Below, piece after piece: positions 39,442 to 49,636 of a stretch of DNA of 64,000 bases. The notes beneath the pieces are model-generated. The model did no database searches. It was not told the origin of the DNA and worked only from the letters and a program-made list of their open reading frames with translations. This DNA comes from REEB76 sp963774895 (GTDB lineage: Bacteria; Pseudomonadota; Gammaproteobacteria; Natronospirales; REEB76), in contig CAVZGN010000002.1 of the NCBI GenBank assembly GCA_963774895.1, positions 62,001-126,000 on the forward strand, given 5' to 3'. Within the stretch, counting starts at the first letter, position 1, and the number at the start of each line of letters is the position of its first letter. Made by a program: the position numbers and the translations under genes.

Positions 39442-41982
39442 GTGTTAACCGCCATTGCCATCCTCTGGATCCTCGCCTTTCTCGTAGGCAGTCTGGTGCT
39501 CGCCTATCAGCGGCACTCATTATTGACCAGCACCGCAGCTTATGGCGTGTTGGTGTTGCTCTATAGCCTGTGGGCCACCTATGGAGCAGGCATTGACTGG
39601 CTGGCACTGCTGTTCTGGATTATCTTCCTGGCGATCGCCATCCCTCTCAACATCAAGGAACTGCGCCGCCACTGGATCAGCAAGCCGTTGCTGGACGTAT
39701 TCCGCCGGGTGCTGCCGGAGATGTCTGAGACCGAAGCCGCGGCCCTGGAAGCCGGCAGCGTATGGTGGGATGGGGAATTGTTCAGCGGCAAGCCCAACTG
39801 GAAGAAGCTGCTGGACACGCCGGCGCCGAAACTCAGCGAGGAAGAACAGGCCTTCCTGGATGGCCCGGTGGAAGAGCTATGCGGCATGCTCGACGAATGG
39901 AAGATCACCCACGAATGGGGGGACTTGCCGCCGCCGGTATGGGAGTTCCTCAAGAAGCAGGGCTTCTTCGCCTACATCATCCCTAAACAATACGGCGGCA
40001 AGCAATTCTCGGCACTCATGAATTCCGAGACTCTGGCGAAAGTGGCCACCTGCAGCGCCACTGCTTCCTCCATCATGGCGGTGCCCAATTCACTCGGTCC
40101 CTCGGAGCTGCTGCTGCGCTACGGCACGGATGAGCAGAAAAACCATTATCTGCCGCGGCTGGCTTCCGGCGAGGAAGTCCCGTGTTTCGCCCTGACCTCG
40201 CCGACCGCCGGTTCCGATGCCGGCGCCATCGCTGATCATGGTGTGGTGTGCAGAGGCCTATGGGAAGGCCAGGAGATCACTGGTATCCGGCTCAACTGGG
40301 ACAAGCGTTATATCACCTTGGCGCCCATCGCCACCCTGATCGGACTGGCATTCAAACTTTATGATCCCGAACATCTGGTGGGTACCAAGAATGAATATGG
40401 CATCACCTGCGCGCTGATCCCACACGACTTGCCCGGCATCAGCATCGGCCGGCGACATTACCCGCTGAATATCCCGTTTCAGAATGGTCCGCTCTACGGC
40501 AAGGACGTGTTCGTACCGGTGGATGCCATTATCGGCGGCATGCAGATGGCCGGCAAAGGCTGGCGCATGCTGATGGAATGCCTGGGCGCCGGCCGCGCCA
40601 TCTCCTTGCCATCCAACACTACCGGCGGCGCGCGCCTGGGCGTGTACGCCACCGGCGCCTATGCCCGCGTGCGCAAGCAATTCAACATGCCGATCGCCAA
40701 GTTCGAGGGCATCGATGAAGTACTGGGGCGCATGGGCGGCTTGCTGTATTCCATGGAAGCGGTGCGCACCATGACTGCCGCATCCATCGACCAGGGCGAG
40801 GAACCGGCGGTGTGCGCCGCAATTTCCAAATATCACGTCACCGAGATGGGCCGTATGGTCGGCAACGACGCCATGGATATACACGGCGGCAAGGGCATCC
40901 AGCTCGGGCCGCGCAACTATCTGGCGCGCGGCTATGAATCCATCCCCATCGCCATCACCGTGGAAGGCGCCAATATCCTGACACGCAACCTGATGATCTA
41001 TGGCCAGGGCGCCATACGGTGCCATCCCTACGTGCTCAAGGAAATGCGCGCTGCCTCCATGGCTGAACATGCGAGCATCGCGGCGGCGGCGGCCAACAAC
41101 GACGAACAGCGCGCTGCGGCTGCCAGTGAACACCAGGTGGCTCTCAGGCAATTCGATGATGCGGTCTTCGGCCACATCGGACTGGCGCTCAGCAATACCG
41201 CGCGTTCACTGGTGCTGGCGCTCAGCAACGCGAAGTTCGTGCGCGTGCCAGTACAAGGACCGACCCGGCGTTTCTATCAGCACATCAACCGCTTCAGTGC
41301 CGCATTCGTGCTGGCATCGGACGCTGCCATGCTGACGCTGGGCGGCGCACTCAAACGCAAGGAAAAACTATCAGCGCGTCTCGGCGACATGCTCAGTTAT
41401 ATGTACATCGCCTCCGCCGTGCTCAAACGCTACGAGGACCAGGGCCGGCAGAGCGAAGACCTGCCGCTGGTGGAATGGTCCTGTCGCCAGGCGCTTTATC
41501 ATCTGCAGGAGCAGATGCACGGTTTTCTGCGCAACTTCCCCAACCGACCGGTTGCCATCGTGCTGCGTTTCCTGATCTTCACCCGTGGCCGCATGTATTC
41601 GGCGCCACATGATGAATGCGGCCACCGCATCGCTGAGTTGATAAGCACACCCAGCGCAGCCCGCGCACGCCTAACCCGCAACACCTATACCGCTGACAAG
41701 CAGAGTCCGGTTGGTATGTTCGCGGAAGCCCTCGAGCTCGCCGTCAAACTGGAACCGGTGGAGAAAAAAATCCACACCGCCATCCGCTCGGGTGAACTCA
41801 AGCTGGAGCCCCAGGCTTCACCACTGGACGCGGCGCGTAACGCCGGCATCATCGATGAAGATGAGACACGGCAGCTACGGCGTCTGGAAGAACTGAGCAA
41901 CGAGATCTGCGCGGTGGATGATTTCGCTCAGGATGAACTCGGTGTCAAGCCTTTCCCCCAGAGCCATTCTGCCCCAGGCTGA
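39442..41982 (+). CDS. fadE: Acyl-CoA dehydrogenase, FadE type
   Basis: An 846-residue enzyme of the FadE form that does the first oxidation step of beta-oxidation. Two or three N-terminal membrane helices (residues ~1-70) precede the FAD-dependent dehydrogenase core, with PNSLGPSELLLRYGTDEQK, CFALTSPTAGSDAGAI, GRAISLPSNTTGGARLG and HGGKGIQLGPRNYLARGYES. The C-terminal DUF1974 region (~560-820) is typical of FadE. It begins with GTG; AGGAAA upstream may be its ribosome-binding site. FadI-like thiolase lies 15 kb away. Confidence 0.93.
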   Translation: MLTAIAILWILAFLVGSLVLAYQRHSLLTSTAAYGVLVLLYSLWATYGAGIDWLALLFWIIFLAIAIPLNIKELRRHWISKPLLDVFRRVLPEMSETEAAALEAGSVWWDGELFSGKPNWKKLLDTPAPKLSEEEQAFLDGPVEELCGMLDEWKITHEWGDLPPPVWEFLKKQGFFAYIIPKQYGGKQFSALMNSETLAKVATCSATASSIMAVPNSLGPSELLLRYGTDEQKNHYLPRLASGEEVPCFALTSPTAGSDAGAIADHGVVCRGLWEGQEITGIRLNWDKRYITLAPIATLIGLAFKLYDPEHLVGTKNEYGITCALIPHDLPGISIGRRHYPLNIPFQNGPLYGKDVFVPVDAIIGGMQMAGKGWRMLMECLGAGRAISLPSNTTGGARLGVYATGAYARVRKQFNMPIAKFEGIDEVLGRMGGLLYSMEAVRTMTAASIDQGEEPAVCAAISKYHVTEMGRMVGNDAMDIHGGKGIQLGPRNYLARGYESIPIAITVEGANILTRNLMIYGQGAIRCHPYVLKEMRAASMAEHASIAAAAANNDEQRAAAASEHQVALRQFDDAVFGHIGLALSNTARSLVLALSNAKFVRVPVQGPTRRFYQHINRFSAAFVLASDAAMLTLGGALKRKEKLSARLGDMLSYMYIASAVLKRYEDQGRQSEDLPLVEWSCRQALYHLQEQMHGFLRNFPNRPVAIVLRFLIFTRGRMYSAPHDECGHRIAELISTPSAARARLTRNTYTADKQSPVGMFAEALELAVKLEPVEKKIHTAIRSGELKLEPQASPLDAARNAGIIDEDETRQLRRLEELSNEICAVDDFAQDELGVKPFPQSHSAPG

Positions 41983-42017
41983 CGGTCTAGCCTGCTCATC
42001 AATACATCACTGGAGCG

Positions 42018-43361
42018 ATGAGGATGGCAACCGGCACCGTCATCTATGAAGTCACGCTCAATGCCGATGCAGTCATCAAAGCGGAACTCGACGCTTGGCT
42101 CAAGATGCATGTGCACGACATGTTATTGCTGCCGGGCTTCCTGGATGCAAAGATCCTGCGCCCCAAGATCCAGGCCGATTCCGTAGACAGCAACCCATCG
42201 ATCCGCCGGGTGGTGCGCTACAAACTCGCCAGCCGCCCCGATCTTGAGCGCTATTTCCAGGAAAATGCCCCACGCATGCGCGCCGCAGCGCTGCTGCGCT
42301 TCGGACAAAATCTGCGCGCCAGCCGTCGAGTATTAGACCGGCATGGCGCGGAATTAACCGATATCGACCCTGCCGGGACAGCGATCGCCGCAGTTACGCC
42401 CGCGACCTTGCAGTGCCTAAACTGCGGCGCGCCGCTGACCGGAAAATTCTGCGCTAACTGCGGCCAGCAGAACCACACCTACGCGGCGCCACTGTGGGCC
42501 GTCGTGAATGATTTCTTCGGTAACCATTTCGGCTTCGATACCAAGTTATTCCATAGCATCCTGCCGCTGCTGTTCCGGCCGGGATTTCTATCGCGCGAAT
42601 ATTCCGCGGGTCGGCGCGTGCGCTATATAAACCCGTTGCGACTGTATATCTTCAGCAGTCTGGTGCTGTTTTTCATTGCCTGGACAGTGGCCTCGCCGCA
42701 AATAGCCAGATTCAACGACGACAACTGCATTGGCGAAACGAATTGTCACGCAACCAGCAAGTTATTCACGCCTGACCAGCAGCAGACGAGCGCTAAGCCG
42801 AATGGATCCAATAAGCAAATACAACCATTACCAAGCAGCTCACATGACAAACAAGCTGCTGCCGCAACTGCCACGGCTGAGGATGAGTCGGTTTCGGGAA
42901 CCATGTTCGGCAAAAAATTCGAGATGTCCAAAAAGGAATTCATGAACCGGTTGATCCATGATTTCGAAGTCTATCTACCCAAGATGATGTTCGTGTTCCT
43001 GCCGTTGGTGGCGCTACTATTGAAACTGTTCTATATACGTTCGAAACGCTATTACATGGAACACCTGATATTCACCCTGCACAATCATGCCTTCATATAC
43101 ACGGCCATGACCTGCATGCTGCTGGCCGGGATGTTAGCTACGCATTTCTCATGGCTGGCAACACCAACGCACTACTTCAATGACGTGGTCGGCTGGTATA
43201 TGGTTGTTTATATCTTTCTGGCCATGCTGTTCTATTATCGCCAGTCCTTCCTCAAGACGCTGCTCAAGTTCCTGCTCCTGGGTTTCATCTACTGGCTGGC
43301 GCTTTTAACCACATTCGTACTGGGAACCGTGCTGATACTGACGGATGTTCTGGCAGTCTAG
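42018..43361 (+). CDS. DUF4286-DUF3667 fusion membrane protein
   Basis: A 447-residue protein with two parts. Residues ~1-105 are a DUF4286 (ferredoxin-like) domain: VIYEVTLNADAVIKAELDAWLKMHVHDMLLLPGFLDAKIL. After a linker, residues ~130-150 form a zinc ribbon (CLNCGAPLTGKFCANCGQ) that opens a DUF3667 region with FRPGFLSREYSAGRRVRYINPLRLYIF. About five membrane helices follow, split by a polar Gln/Ser-rich loop (~240-290). DUF4286 and DUF3667 usually occur as separate proteins. Roles are unknown. Ends overlapping the convergent GGDEF gene by 4 bp. Confidence 0.78.
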   Translation: MRMATGTVIYEVTLNADAVIKAELDAWLKMHVHDMLLLPGFLDAKILRPKIQADSVDSNPSIRRVVRYKLASRPDLERYFQENAPRMRAAALLRFGQNLRASRRVLDRHGAELTDIDPAGTAIAAVTPATLQCLNCGAPLTGKFCANCGQQNHTYAAPLWAVVNDFFGNHFGFDTKLFHSILPLLFRPGFLSREYSAGRRVRYINPLRLYIFSSLVLFFIAWTVASPQIARFNDDNCIGETNCHATSKLFTPDQQQTSAKPNGSNKQIQPLPSSSHDKQAAAATATAEDESVSGTMFGKKFEMSKKEFMNRLIHDFEVYLPKMMFVFLPLVALLLKLFYIRSKRYYMEHLIFTLHNHAFIYTAMTCMLLAGMLATHFSWLATPTHYFNDVVGWYMVVYIFLAMLFYYRQSFLKTLLKFLLLGFIYWLALLTTFVLGTVLILTDVLAV

Positions 43362-45208
43362 GCACACACCCGGTTGCGTCCGGAATGCTTGGCCTCGTAG
43401 AGTTTCTCATCGGCAGCAGCAATCAATGTATCCACCCCATAACCCGGGGGTGCTGCAGCCACTCCAAAACTGATGGTGACTTTCAATCCCGGCTCGAGCC
43501 GGTCCCACTCATAGGATTCCACCTGTAGTCGGATCTTTTCACAGACCGCCGCCGCGTTTTGACGCGAAGTCTCGGGGAACAGCAGCAGAAATTCCTCACC
43601 GCCATAACGGGCGATGATGTCGATGGATCGGCATTGCGCACGCAGGATGTTCGCCATCACCCGCAGCACGTCGTCGCCCACCATATGCGAGAAACGGTCA
43701 TTGACCACCTTGAAATGGTCGATGTCCGCCATCACCAGGGCCAAATCGCGCTTGTAGCGCTCTGCACGGCTGACTTCAAGACCGAGCCTGCTGTCCAGAT
43801 AGCGGCGGTTATACAGACCGGTCAAGCCATCCTCGAGCGTCTGGCGCTGCAACCTGAGCAGCAATTCCTCCTTCTCACGGTTGGTGTTGCGCAATGATTC
43901 GGTGAGCGCGTGTAGCTCATCCTTCTGTTCCGCCAGATCACGGGTGCGCGCGCTCACGCGCTGTTCCAGCTCACTGCGGCCATGTTCCAGTTCTTCAAAC
44001 AAGCGCGCGTTGGCGATGGCGATGGCCGCCTGGCTGGCGAATGTCATGAGCAAATTGACATGCGACTCACTGAACATGTTGGCGGCATAGCTCTGCACGC
44101 TCAGCACACCCAGCACACGCTCGCGATAGGCCATGGGTACCGCGATCAGCGACTGTGTCTGCGGCGTGTCGCCGATGTTGATGATGATGCGTTTGAACTC
44201 GCTGCCTTCCTGCTGCCAGTTACGGATGAAGGCCGGCTGGTTGTGACTCACCACCCAGCCCATGATGCCGACGCCTAGGCTCTGGCGCCGTTGTGGCTGT
44301 CGCCCCTGCGGGTTGTGATGCAAACGGATATCGATCTCCCGGGTGCTGTCGTCATACAGCGACAGCATGAAGGTGTCGAATACCACCAAACTACGGCTCT
44401 CGCGAAATATCAGTTCCAGCAATTCATCAAGCACCAGCGAGCTGCTAACCGCCTTGCCGACGCGATTCACGGCCACCAGTTCATCCACCTTTTTTTCCAA
44501 TGCGCGTCGCGTGTCCGCTAAACGCTTTACAATCAGCACGATCAGTGCCAATACAATAAGAAACAGCACAAACGTGGTGGTATCCAGCCGATTGTAGACC
44601 AGTGCCGCGAACACCGCGATCGGGATCGCAGCCAAATCGACCACCGCGGCGTAGAACCCGAAGGCTTTATGCCAATCATAGTTTTCAAACCAGGCAATGA
44701 CCGCCAGAAACAACGTATTGAGCAATTGCATGCACAGCGCCAGCACCACGATCAACAGTACATTGCGTATGTTGAGTTGCAGGAGCGGCACATCACCGCC
44801 GAAGAATTGATACAAGCCGCCGGTGATCAGGATGACAATCACCATCATTCCGGAATTGTGCAAGGCACGCACAAACATGAGCCGCGTGCCATTGCGTGCA
44901 TTGCCCCAGGGCAGCAGCGGCCAGATGAATGCCGCGATACCCACGATCCAGGCAGCCTCCAGTGTGCCGAAGATCAGGATGCTTGCGAATTGCACCACCC
45001 TGTCCAGAGAGACATAGCCAACATGCGGTGCCGGAAAGCCGAAGGCAGCCACTGCGACCCCGAACAACACAAAACCGACAAACGCCGGCGGGCTGGCAAT
45101 ATGCAGGTCCGTATGCAGCGACAGGAAGGTCAATATCGCCAAGCTCGCCGCCGCCAGCAATCCGGTGTAGAGCAGCGATATGTGTGGATAATTTCTTATA
45201 TGGAGCAT
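43358..45208 (-). CDS. Membrane GAF-GGDEF diguanylate cyclase
   Basis: A 616-residue protein that should make c-di-GMP. The N-terminus has about eight membrane helices (residues ~10-240), then a GAF domain (~255-410), a coiled coil (~410-450) and a GGDEF domain (~455-616). The catalytic motif is GGEEF (RYGGEEFLLLFPET) and an inhibitory RxxD site (RSID) lies five residues before it. The ATG at 45208 is chosen over a longer frame because it is preceded by GGGGA and begins just before the first helix. The signal sensed is unknown. Confidence 0.92.
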   Translation of the reverse strand: MLHIRNYPHISLLYTGLLAAASLAILTFLSLHTDLHIASPPAFVGFVLFGVAVAAFGFPAPHVGYVSLDRVVQFASILIFGTLEAAWIVGIAAFIWPLLPWGNARNGTRLMFVRALHNSGMMVIVILITGGLYQFFGGDVPLLQLNIRNVLLIVVLALCMQLLNTLFLAVIAWFENYDWHKAFGFYAAVVDLAAIPIAVFAALVYNRLDTTTFVLFLIVLALIVLIVKRLADTRRALEKKVDELVAVNRVGKAVSSSLVLDELLELIFRESRSLVVFDTFMLSLYDDSTREIDIRLHHNPQGRQPQRRQSLGVGIMGWVVSHNQPAFIRNWQQEGSEFKRIIINIGDTPQTQSLIAVPMAYRERVLGVLSVQSYAANMFSESHVNLLMTFASQAAIAIANARLFEELEHGRSELEQRVSARTRDLAEQKDELHALTESLRNTNREKEELLLRLQRQTLEDGLTGLYNRRYLDSRLGLEVSRAERYKRDLALVMADIDHFKVVNDRFSHMVGDDVLRVMANILRAQCRSIDIIARYGGEEFLLLFPETSRQNAAAVCEKIRLQVESYEWDRLEPGLKVTISFGVAAAPPGYGVDTLIAAADEKLYEAKHSGRNRVCA

Positions 45209-45371
45209 AACGTCCCCAAACGCTGTCCCGCGGATGCCTGACTTGCAGACACCGCCGGGGGCGCAAGTATCCCACAAGTCTACAAATTATCGCCGTTTTG
45301 GGCGGGAACCCGCATGCTAAACTGACAGCCTGACCCTAGGTAAGCGTTTGTTTTATAGGGAAATCGGACTC

Positions 45372-45926
45372 ATGAAACGCCGTGTCATCGTCACCCTCGC
45401 CTGCTTGTGCGTCATGCTCGCGGCTTGCGCACCGCGGGTCTATGTGGAACAAGATAGCAGCGCGCAATTTTCCGGTCTGCATAGCTTTGCATGGGTGAGT
45501 CCGCCTATAGGCAGGGTCAAGGATCCGATCCTTGACAGCCAGATCCTCGAACAACGGGTACAACATGCCACGGTGATCAACCTTGCGGGTCGTGGCTACA
45601 AACAAATGACGCCCGAACAGAATCCGGATTTCATCGTTACCTATCACATCGTAGGTAAGACCGAATTGCAAAGCTACGGGCCGAGTTTCAGTTTCGGGTT
45701 CTTTAATACCTCACCCAGCAGCTTCAGCAGCGTGGCCGTCGGCAACAACGTGCAAACCCAGGAACAGGGTACCTTGATGCTCGACATCATCGATGCCCAC
45801 AACCAGCAGCTGATGTGGCGTGGCTGGACCAAACATGTGGTCAACCAGGACAACTATTCCGAACAGGCGATCACCAAAGCTGTGGACGCAATACTCGCCA
45901 AGTTTCCACCGACACCCACAAAGTGA
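45372..45926 (+). CDS. DUF4136 family lipoprotein
   Basis: A 184-residue protein with a lipoprotein signal (MKRRVIVTLACLCVMLAACA, lipobox LAAC). The mature part follows the DUF4136 pattern: HSFAWVSPPIGRVKDPILDSQILEQRVQHATVINLAGRGYKQM and EQNPDFIVTYHIVGKTELQSYGP, ending ITKAVDAILAKFPP. It is probably anchored in the outer membrane. The start at 45372 is the one directly before the signal peptide. Function is unknown. Confidence 0.88.
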   Translation: MKRRVIVTLACLCVMLAACAPRVYVEQDSSAQFSGLHSFAWVSPPIGRVKDPILDSQILEQRVQHATVINLAGRGYKQMTPEQNPDFIVTYHIVGKTELQSYGPSFSFGFFNTSPSSFSSVAVGNNVQTQEQGTLMLDIIDAHNQQLMWRGWTKHVVNQDNYSEQAITKAVDAILAKFPPTPTK

Positions 45927-46126
45927 GCCACATCGCCCATACCATCGCGGGCTTGAGTGGCTGTATTCTCGCGAAGCTGTGCCTGAAGAATGGGCATTTC
46001 GAATCGGCGCTCGATCACCATCGGATTGCATAGAAGACACGACTTCGAAACGTCTCCAATCTGCGTGTGAAATCCTATGAACGCGATACCTCTTACCGGT
46101 AGCTTGGATCACCAGCCCCACATGTC

Positions 46127-47275
46127 ATGAATCAACGATTGGTTGCACACGTGGATATGGATGCATTCTATGCATCCGTCGAACAGCACGATCATCCGGA
46201 ACTCAAGGGTCAGCCGGTGATCGTCGGCGGTACCAGCCGGCGCGGCGTAGTGTGCGCCGCCAGCTATGAAGCACGAATCTTCGGTGTACGTTCGGCGATG
46301 CCCATGTATGAAGCCCGACGCCGCTGTCCTGACGGCATCTACATGCCGGTGCGCATGCCGCGTTATCGTGAAATTTCTTCGCACGTTTTCAGCTGTTTCA
46401 CACCATTCACATCACTGATCGAGGGCCTGTCCATGGACGAAGCGTTTCTCGATCTCAGCGATGCAGGAAATATTTCCGATGCGCTGGCGCTCGGCCGCGA
46501 AATCAAACAACGCGTGCATGCTAAGACCGGCCTCACCGCTTCGGTAGGACTCGGCCCCAACAAACTGATTGCCAAGATTGCCTCGGAACACAGCAAACCC
46601 GACGGTCTCCTGCATATCCCCCTAGAGAAGATCCGTGAGACACTCGACCCGCTACCGGTCACGGCGCTCTGGGGCATCGGTCCGCGAAGTGCTGTGCAAC
46701 TCAAGCAAGCGAACATACAAACCATCCGCGAGCTGCGACTGGCACCGGTGCAATTGGTGCAGGCGCTATTCGGAAACCAGGCACATTTCTTCCAATCGCT
46801 GGCCGCAGGCAACGACGACCGCGCGGTTGGCGGGAGTTCAGCTGAACGCTCGGTCAGCCATGAGACCACGTTCGAGCATGACCTGCGCGACCAGCCGACA
46901 CTCTTGCACGCATTGCAGCCACTCACCGAAAGCTTGTGCGCCAGCCTGCGTCACGGTGACCTGTTTCCCAACACTCTGGTTCTCAAACTTCGCACTGCGG
47001 ATTTCCGCCGTCACACCCGTCAGTCGCGTTTCACGCCTCCGGACAACAGCTTTGCAATGCTTTGGCCGCTGGCCAAGACTCTGCTGGAAACCTGGCTGGA
47101 TGAAAAACCCGGACAAGCCTTGCGGCTCATCGGCGTCGGAGCACGGAATTTCGCCACCCGTGACCAGCTTGCCCTGTTCGAAGACGGCTTGGACCGCCAC
47201 CGCCGTCTGGATTTTGCCACGGATGCAATCCAGCTGCGCTTCGGTGAACACGCACTCCGTCGTGGCATGCCTTGA
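46127..47275 (+). CDS. dinB: DNA polymerase IV
   Basis: A 382-residue Y-family translesion polymerase. Catalytic motifs are intact: VDMDAFYASVEQ (Asp), SMDEAFLDLS (Asp, Glu), GLGPNKLIAKIASEHSKPDG and the helix-hairpin-helix ALWGIGPRSAVQL. Residues ~235-350 are the little-finger domain. No adjacent LexA box was identified by eye. The 200-bp gap upstream holds nothing I recognise. Confidence 0.95.
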   Translation: MNQRLVAHVDMDAFYASVEQHDHPELKGQPVIVGGTSRRGVVCAASYEARIFGVRSAMPMYEARRRCPDGIYMPVRMPRYREISSHVFSCFTPFTSLIEGLSMDEAFLDLSDAGNISDALALGREIKQRVHAKTGLTASVGLGPNKLIAKIASEHSKPDGLLHIPLEKIRETLDPLPVTALWGIGPRSAVQLKQANIQTIRELRLAPVQLVQALFGNQAHFFQSLAAGNDDRAVGGSSAERSVSHETTFEHDLRDQPTLLHALQPLTESLCASLRHGDLFPNTLVLKLRTADFRRHTRQSRFTPPDNSFAMLWPLAKTLLETWLDEKPGQALRLIGVGARNFATRDQLALFEDGLDRHRRLDFATDAIQLRFGEHALRRGMP

Positions 47276-47301
47276 GCGACGAAATAGGGCATCATTGATC
47301 C

Positions 47302-48906
47302 ATGTATACCGCTTATTTCGGGCTTAGTGACAAACCCTTCAGCATCACGCCGGATCCGCGCTATCTGTTTCTTTCCGGCCGGCACACCGAAGCGCTCGCC
47401 CACCTGTTATATGGTGTCACCGAGAGCGGCGGCTTCATCCAGCTCACCGGCGAAGTCGGCACCGGCAAAACCACCCTGGTACGCAGCCTGCTGGAAAAGC
47501 TCCCGGAGACGGTGGATGCGGCGCTCATCATCAATCCGCGTGTCACCATCCCGGAATTCCTGCGCAGCATCTGCCGTGAACTGCACATCGAGTGCACACC
47601 GCAACAGAGTCCCCAGGACCTGATCGATGCGCTCAACGCGCGCCTGCTGGAAGCCCACGCCAAAGGCCGGCGCGTGGTGCTCATCATCGACGAGGCCCAG
47701 GCACTGACGGGCGAAGTGCTGGAGCAGGTGCGGCTGCTGACCAATCTCGAAACCAGCCGCCAGAAACTCCTGCAGATCATCCTGGTGGGCCAGCCCGAGT
47801 TACGCGGGCTGCTGGCGCGCACGGAATTGCGCCAGCTGGCGCAACGCGTCACCGGTCGCTATCACCTTGAACCGTTGTCAGCCAAGGAAGCTCGCGCTTA
47901 CGTGCACCACCGGCTGAATGTGGCGGGCGCCATGGCGCCGATCTTCACAGCATCCGGATTGCGTGCGGTACAACGCGTGACTGAGGGCATCCCGCGGCTC
48001 ATCAATATCATTTGTGACCGCGCCATGTTGGGTGCTTACACCAATGAACTGCGCCAGGTGGATGCCGGCTTGGTGCGTCATGCAGCCCGCGAAGTGCTGG
48101 AGACCCAACCTGCGAGCGGCAACCGCAAAACCCTCGCCTGGCTGGGTGCGGCTGCGGTAATCCTGCTTTCAACAGTGACGGTGCTGGCCGCCATGGGCCA
48201 TCTGGGCACACTCTCGCCTGACAAACCCGCGGGTGGTGTCAAACAAGCCGCGCCCGCGTCAATCGCCAAACCTGTGCCCGTGACTACAGCCAGCGACTGG
48301 CTGGCGGATGCCAACCACCCCACAGACACCGACAGCGCCTTCAGCACCTTGTTCGGGTTGTGGGGTGCGCACTACACACCCGGCGGAACCGGCAGCGGCT
48401 GCCAAGAAGCACAATCCGCGAGCCTGAGTTGTTTGTACCGCAAAGGCACCTGGAACAATCTGCGCAGTTTCGACCGTCCCGCCATCATCACGCTGACGGA
48501 TGTACAGGGCGTCCCGCATCAGGTGGTAGTGACGCAACTCGATGCTGACAAAGTGACGCTGCAGGCCGGCCAGTCGAAGATGCATTTCCCGATAAGCGAA
48601 CTCGACCCATTGTGGTACGGCGATTATCTATTGCTGTGGAAACCGAATCCGAATGCGCCAGCACCGCTCAACCCCGGCATGATCGGCACCGCAGTGGTTT
48701 GGTTACGCACACAACTGTCGGCACTGGAACATCTACCCGATTCCGGCAGCAGCACCTATGACAGCAACCTGATAAATGCGGTGAAACAATTCCAGGCATC
48801 GCAGCATCTGAAGGTGGACGGCATCGCCGGTGAAGAGACTTTGATCCATCTGAACACTGCTTTGAACGTGCCCGGCACGCCCCGTCTCACGCCTGCAGGG
48901 AACTGA
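47302..48906 (+). CDS. gspA: GspA/ExeA-like ATPase with peptidoglycan-binding domain
   Basis: A 534-residue inner-membrane protein of the ExeA type, which helps insert the type II secretion secretin through peptidoglycan. The AAA ATPase domain (residues ~1-265) has MYTAYFGLSDKPFSITPDPRYLFLS, Walker A TGEVGTGKTTL and Walker B VLIIDEAQAL. One membrane helix (~275-295) is followed by a C39-like domain (~330-440) and a peptidoglycan-binding domain (~450-520). The gspB gene follows after 2 bp. No other gsp genes lie in the window. Confidence 0.88.
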   Translation: MYTAYFGLSDKPFSITPDPRYLFLSGRHTEALAHLLYGVTESGGFIQLTGEVGTGKTTLVRSLLEKLPETVDAALIINPRVTIPEFLRSICRELHIECTPQQSPQDLIDALNARLLEAHAKGRRVVLIIDEAQALTGEVLEQVRLLTNLETSRQKLLQIILVGQPELRGLLARTELRQLAQRVTGRYHLEPLSAKEARAYVHHRLNVAGAMAPIFTASGLRAVQRVTEGIPRLINIICDRAMLGAYTNELRQVDAGLVRHAAREVLETQPASGNRKTLAWLGAAAVILLSTVTVLAAMGHLGTLSPDKPAGGVKQAAPASIAKPVPVTTASDWLADANHPTDTDSAFSTLFGLWGAHYTPGGTGSGCQEAQSASLSCLYRKGTWNNLRSFDRPAIITLTDVQGVPHQVVVTQLDADKVTLQAGQSKMHFPISELDPLWYGDYLLLWKPNPNAPAPLNPGMIGTAVVWLRTQLSALEHLPDSGSSTYDSNLINAVKQFQASQHLKVDGIAGEETLIHLNTALNVPGTPRLTPAGN

Positions 48907-48908
48907 GC

Positions 48909-49613
48909 ATGTCACTGATCCTCGACGCGCTGCGCAAATCGGAACGTACCCGCCAACAGACGCTCACCGGCCAGCTGAGCGCCAGCGATGCTGTGCCCAG
49001 GCGCGCGCGTCTCCCGGTACCCTGGGCCACGCTCATCGCTATCCTGCTGGTCGCCAATGCCCTGGTGCTGACGATCATCTTCTGGCACACGCACGCCGGC
49101 AGTACTGCATCAGTCGCGACCGCATCCCGGATGCCGGGCAACCCGCCCGCGACGACGACCGCCGCACCGGCCTTTCGGCCCCAGATACGCTCGCTGGCGG
49201 CCGAGGTTGCCGGGATCAACGCGCCCGGAACAGCCGTCACGGTTGCTGAGCACACGCCTGCGCCAACGGCAAACGTGGTGAACGCGGCCGCAACCGGCAC
49301 GCAAGTGCAGGCCGGCTCGTCCATATCAGCGCCGGCCATGACCACGCCCGCCACTTCAGCAATCGGCACTATCTCGACCGGTGATGTTCCCGCGCTCGAT
49401 ACCCTGCCGCTAGAATTTCAGCAATCGCTGCCGCCGCTGCATCTGGATGTGCACAGCTACGCGCAGAAACCCGCCGAGCGTTTCGTGGTCATCAACATGC
49501 AGCGTTACCAGACCGGCGATACCCTCAAGGAGGGCCCGAAGATCATCGCCATCACTCCCCAGGGGGTGGTTTTGGATTACAACGGCCAGAGATTTCTTCT
49601 GCCCCGTCCCTGA
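48909..49613 (+). CDS. gspB: GspB-like type II secretion accessory protein
   Basis: A 234-residue single-pass membrane protein. A short cytoplasmic start (MSLILDALRKSERTRQQ), one helix (~residues 38-58), a long Ala/Thr/Pro-rich periplasmic linker, and a C-terminal GspB domain (LEFQQSLPPLHLDVHSYA ... DTLKEGPKIIAITPQGVVLDYNGQRFLLP). It pairs with GspA to form a complex that binds peptidoglycan and assists secretin assembly. Genes are 2 bp apart. Confidence 0.85.
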   Translation: MSLILDALRKSERTRQQTLTGQLSASDAVPRRARLPVPWATLIAILLVANALVLTIIFWHTHAGSTASVATASRMPGNPPATTTAAPAFRPQIRSLAAEVAGINAPGTAVTVAEHTPAPTANVVNAAATGTQVQAGSSISAPAMTTPATSAIGTISTGDVPALDTLPLEFQQSLPPLHLDVHSYAQKPAERFVVINMQRYQTGDTLKEGPKIIAITPQGVVLDYNGQRFLLPRP

Positions 49614-49636
49614 TCCTGTTTCTATAAAACTAATCG

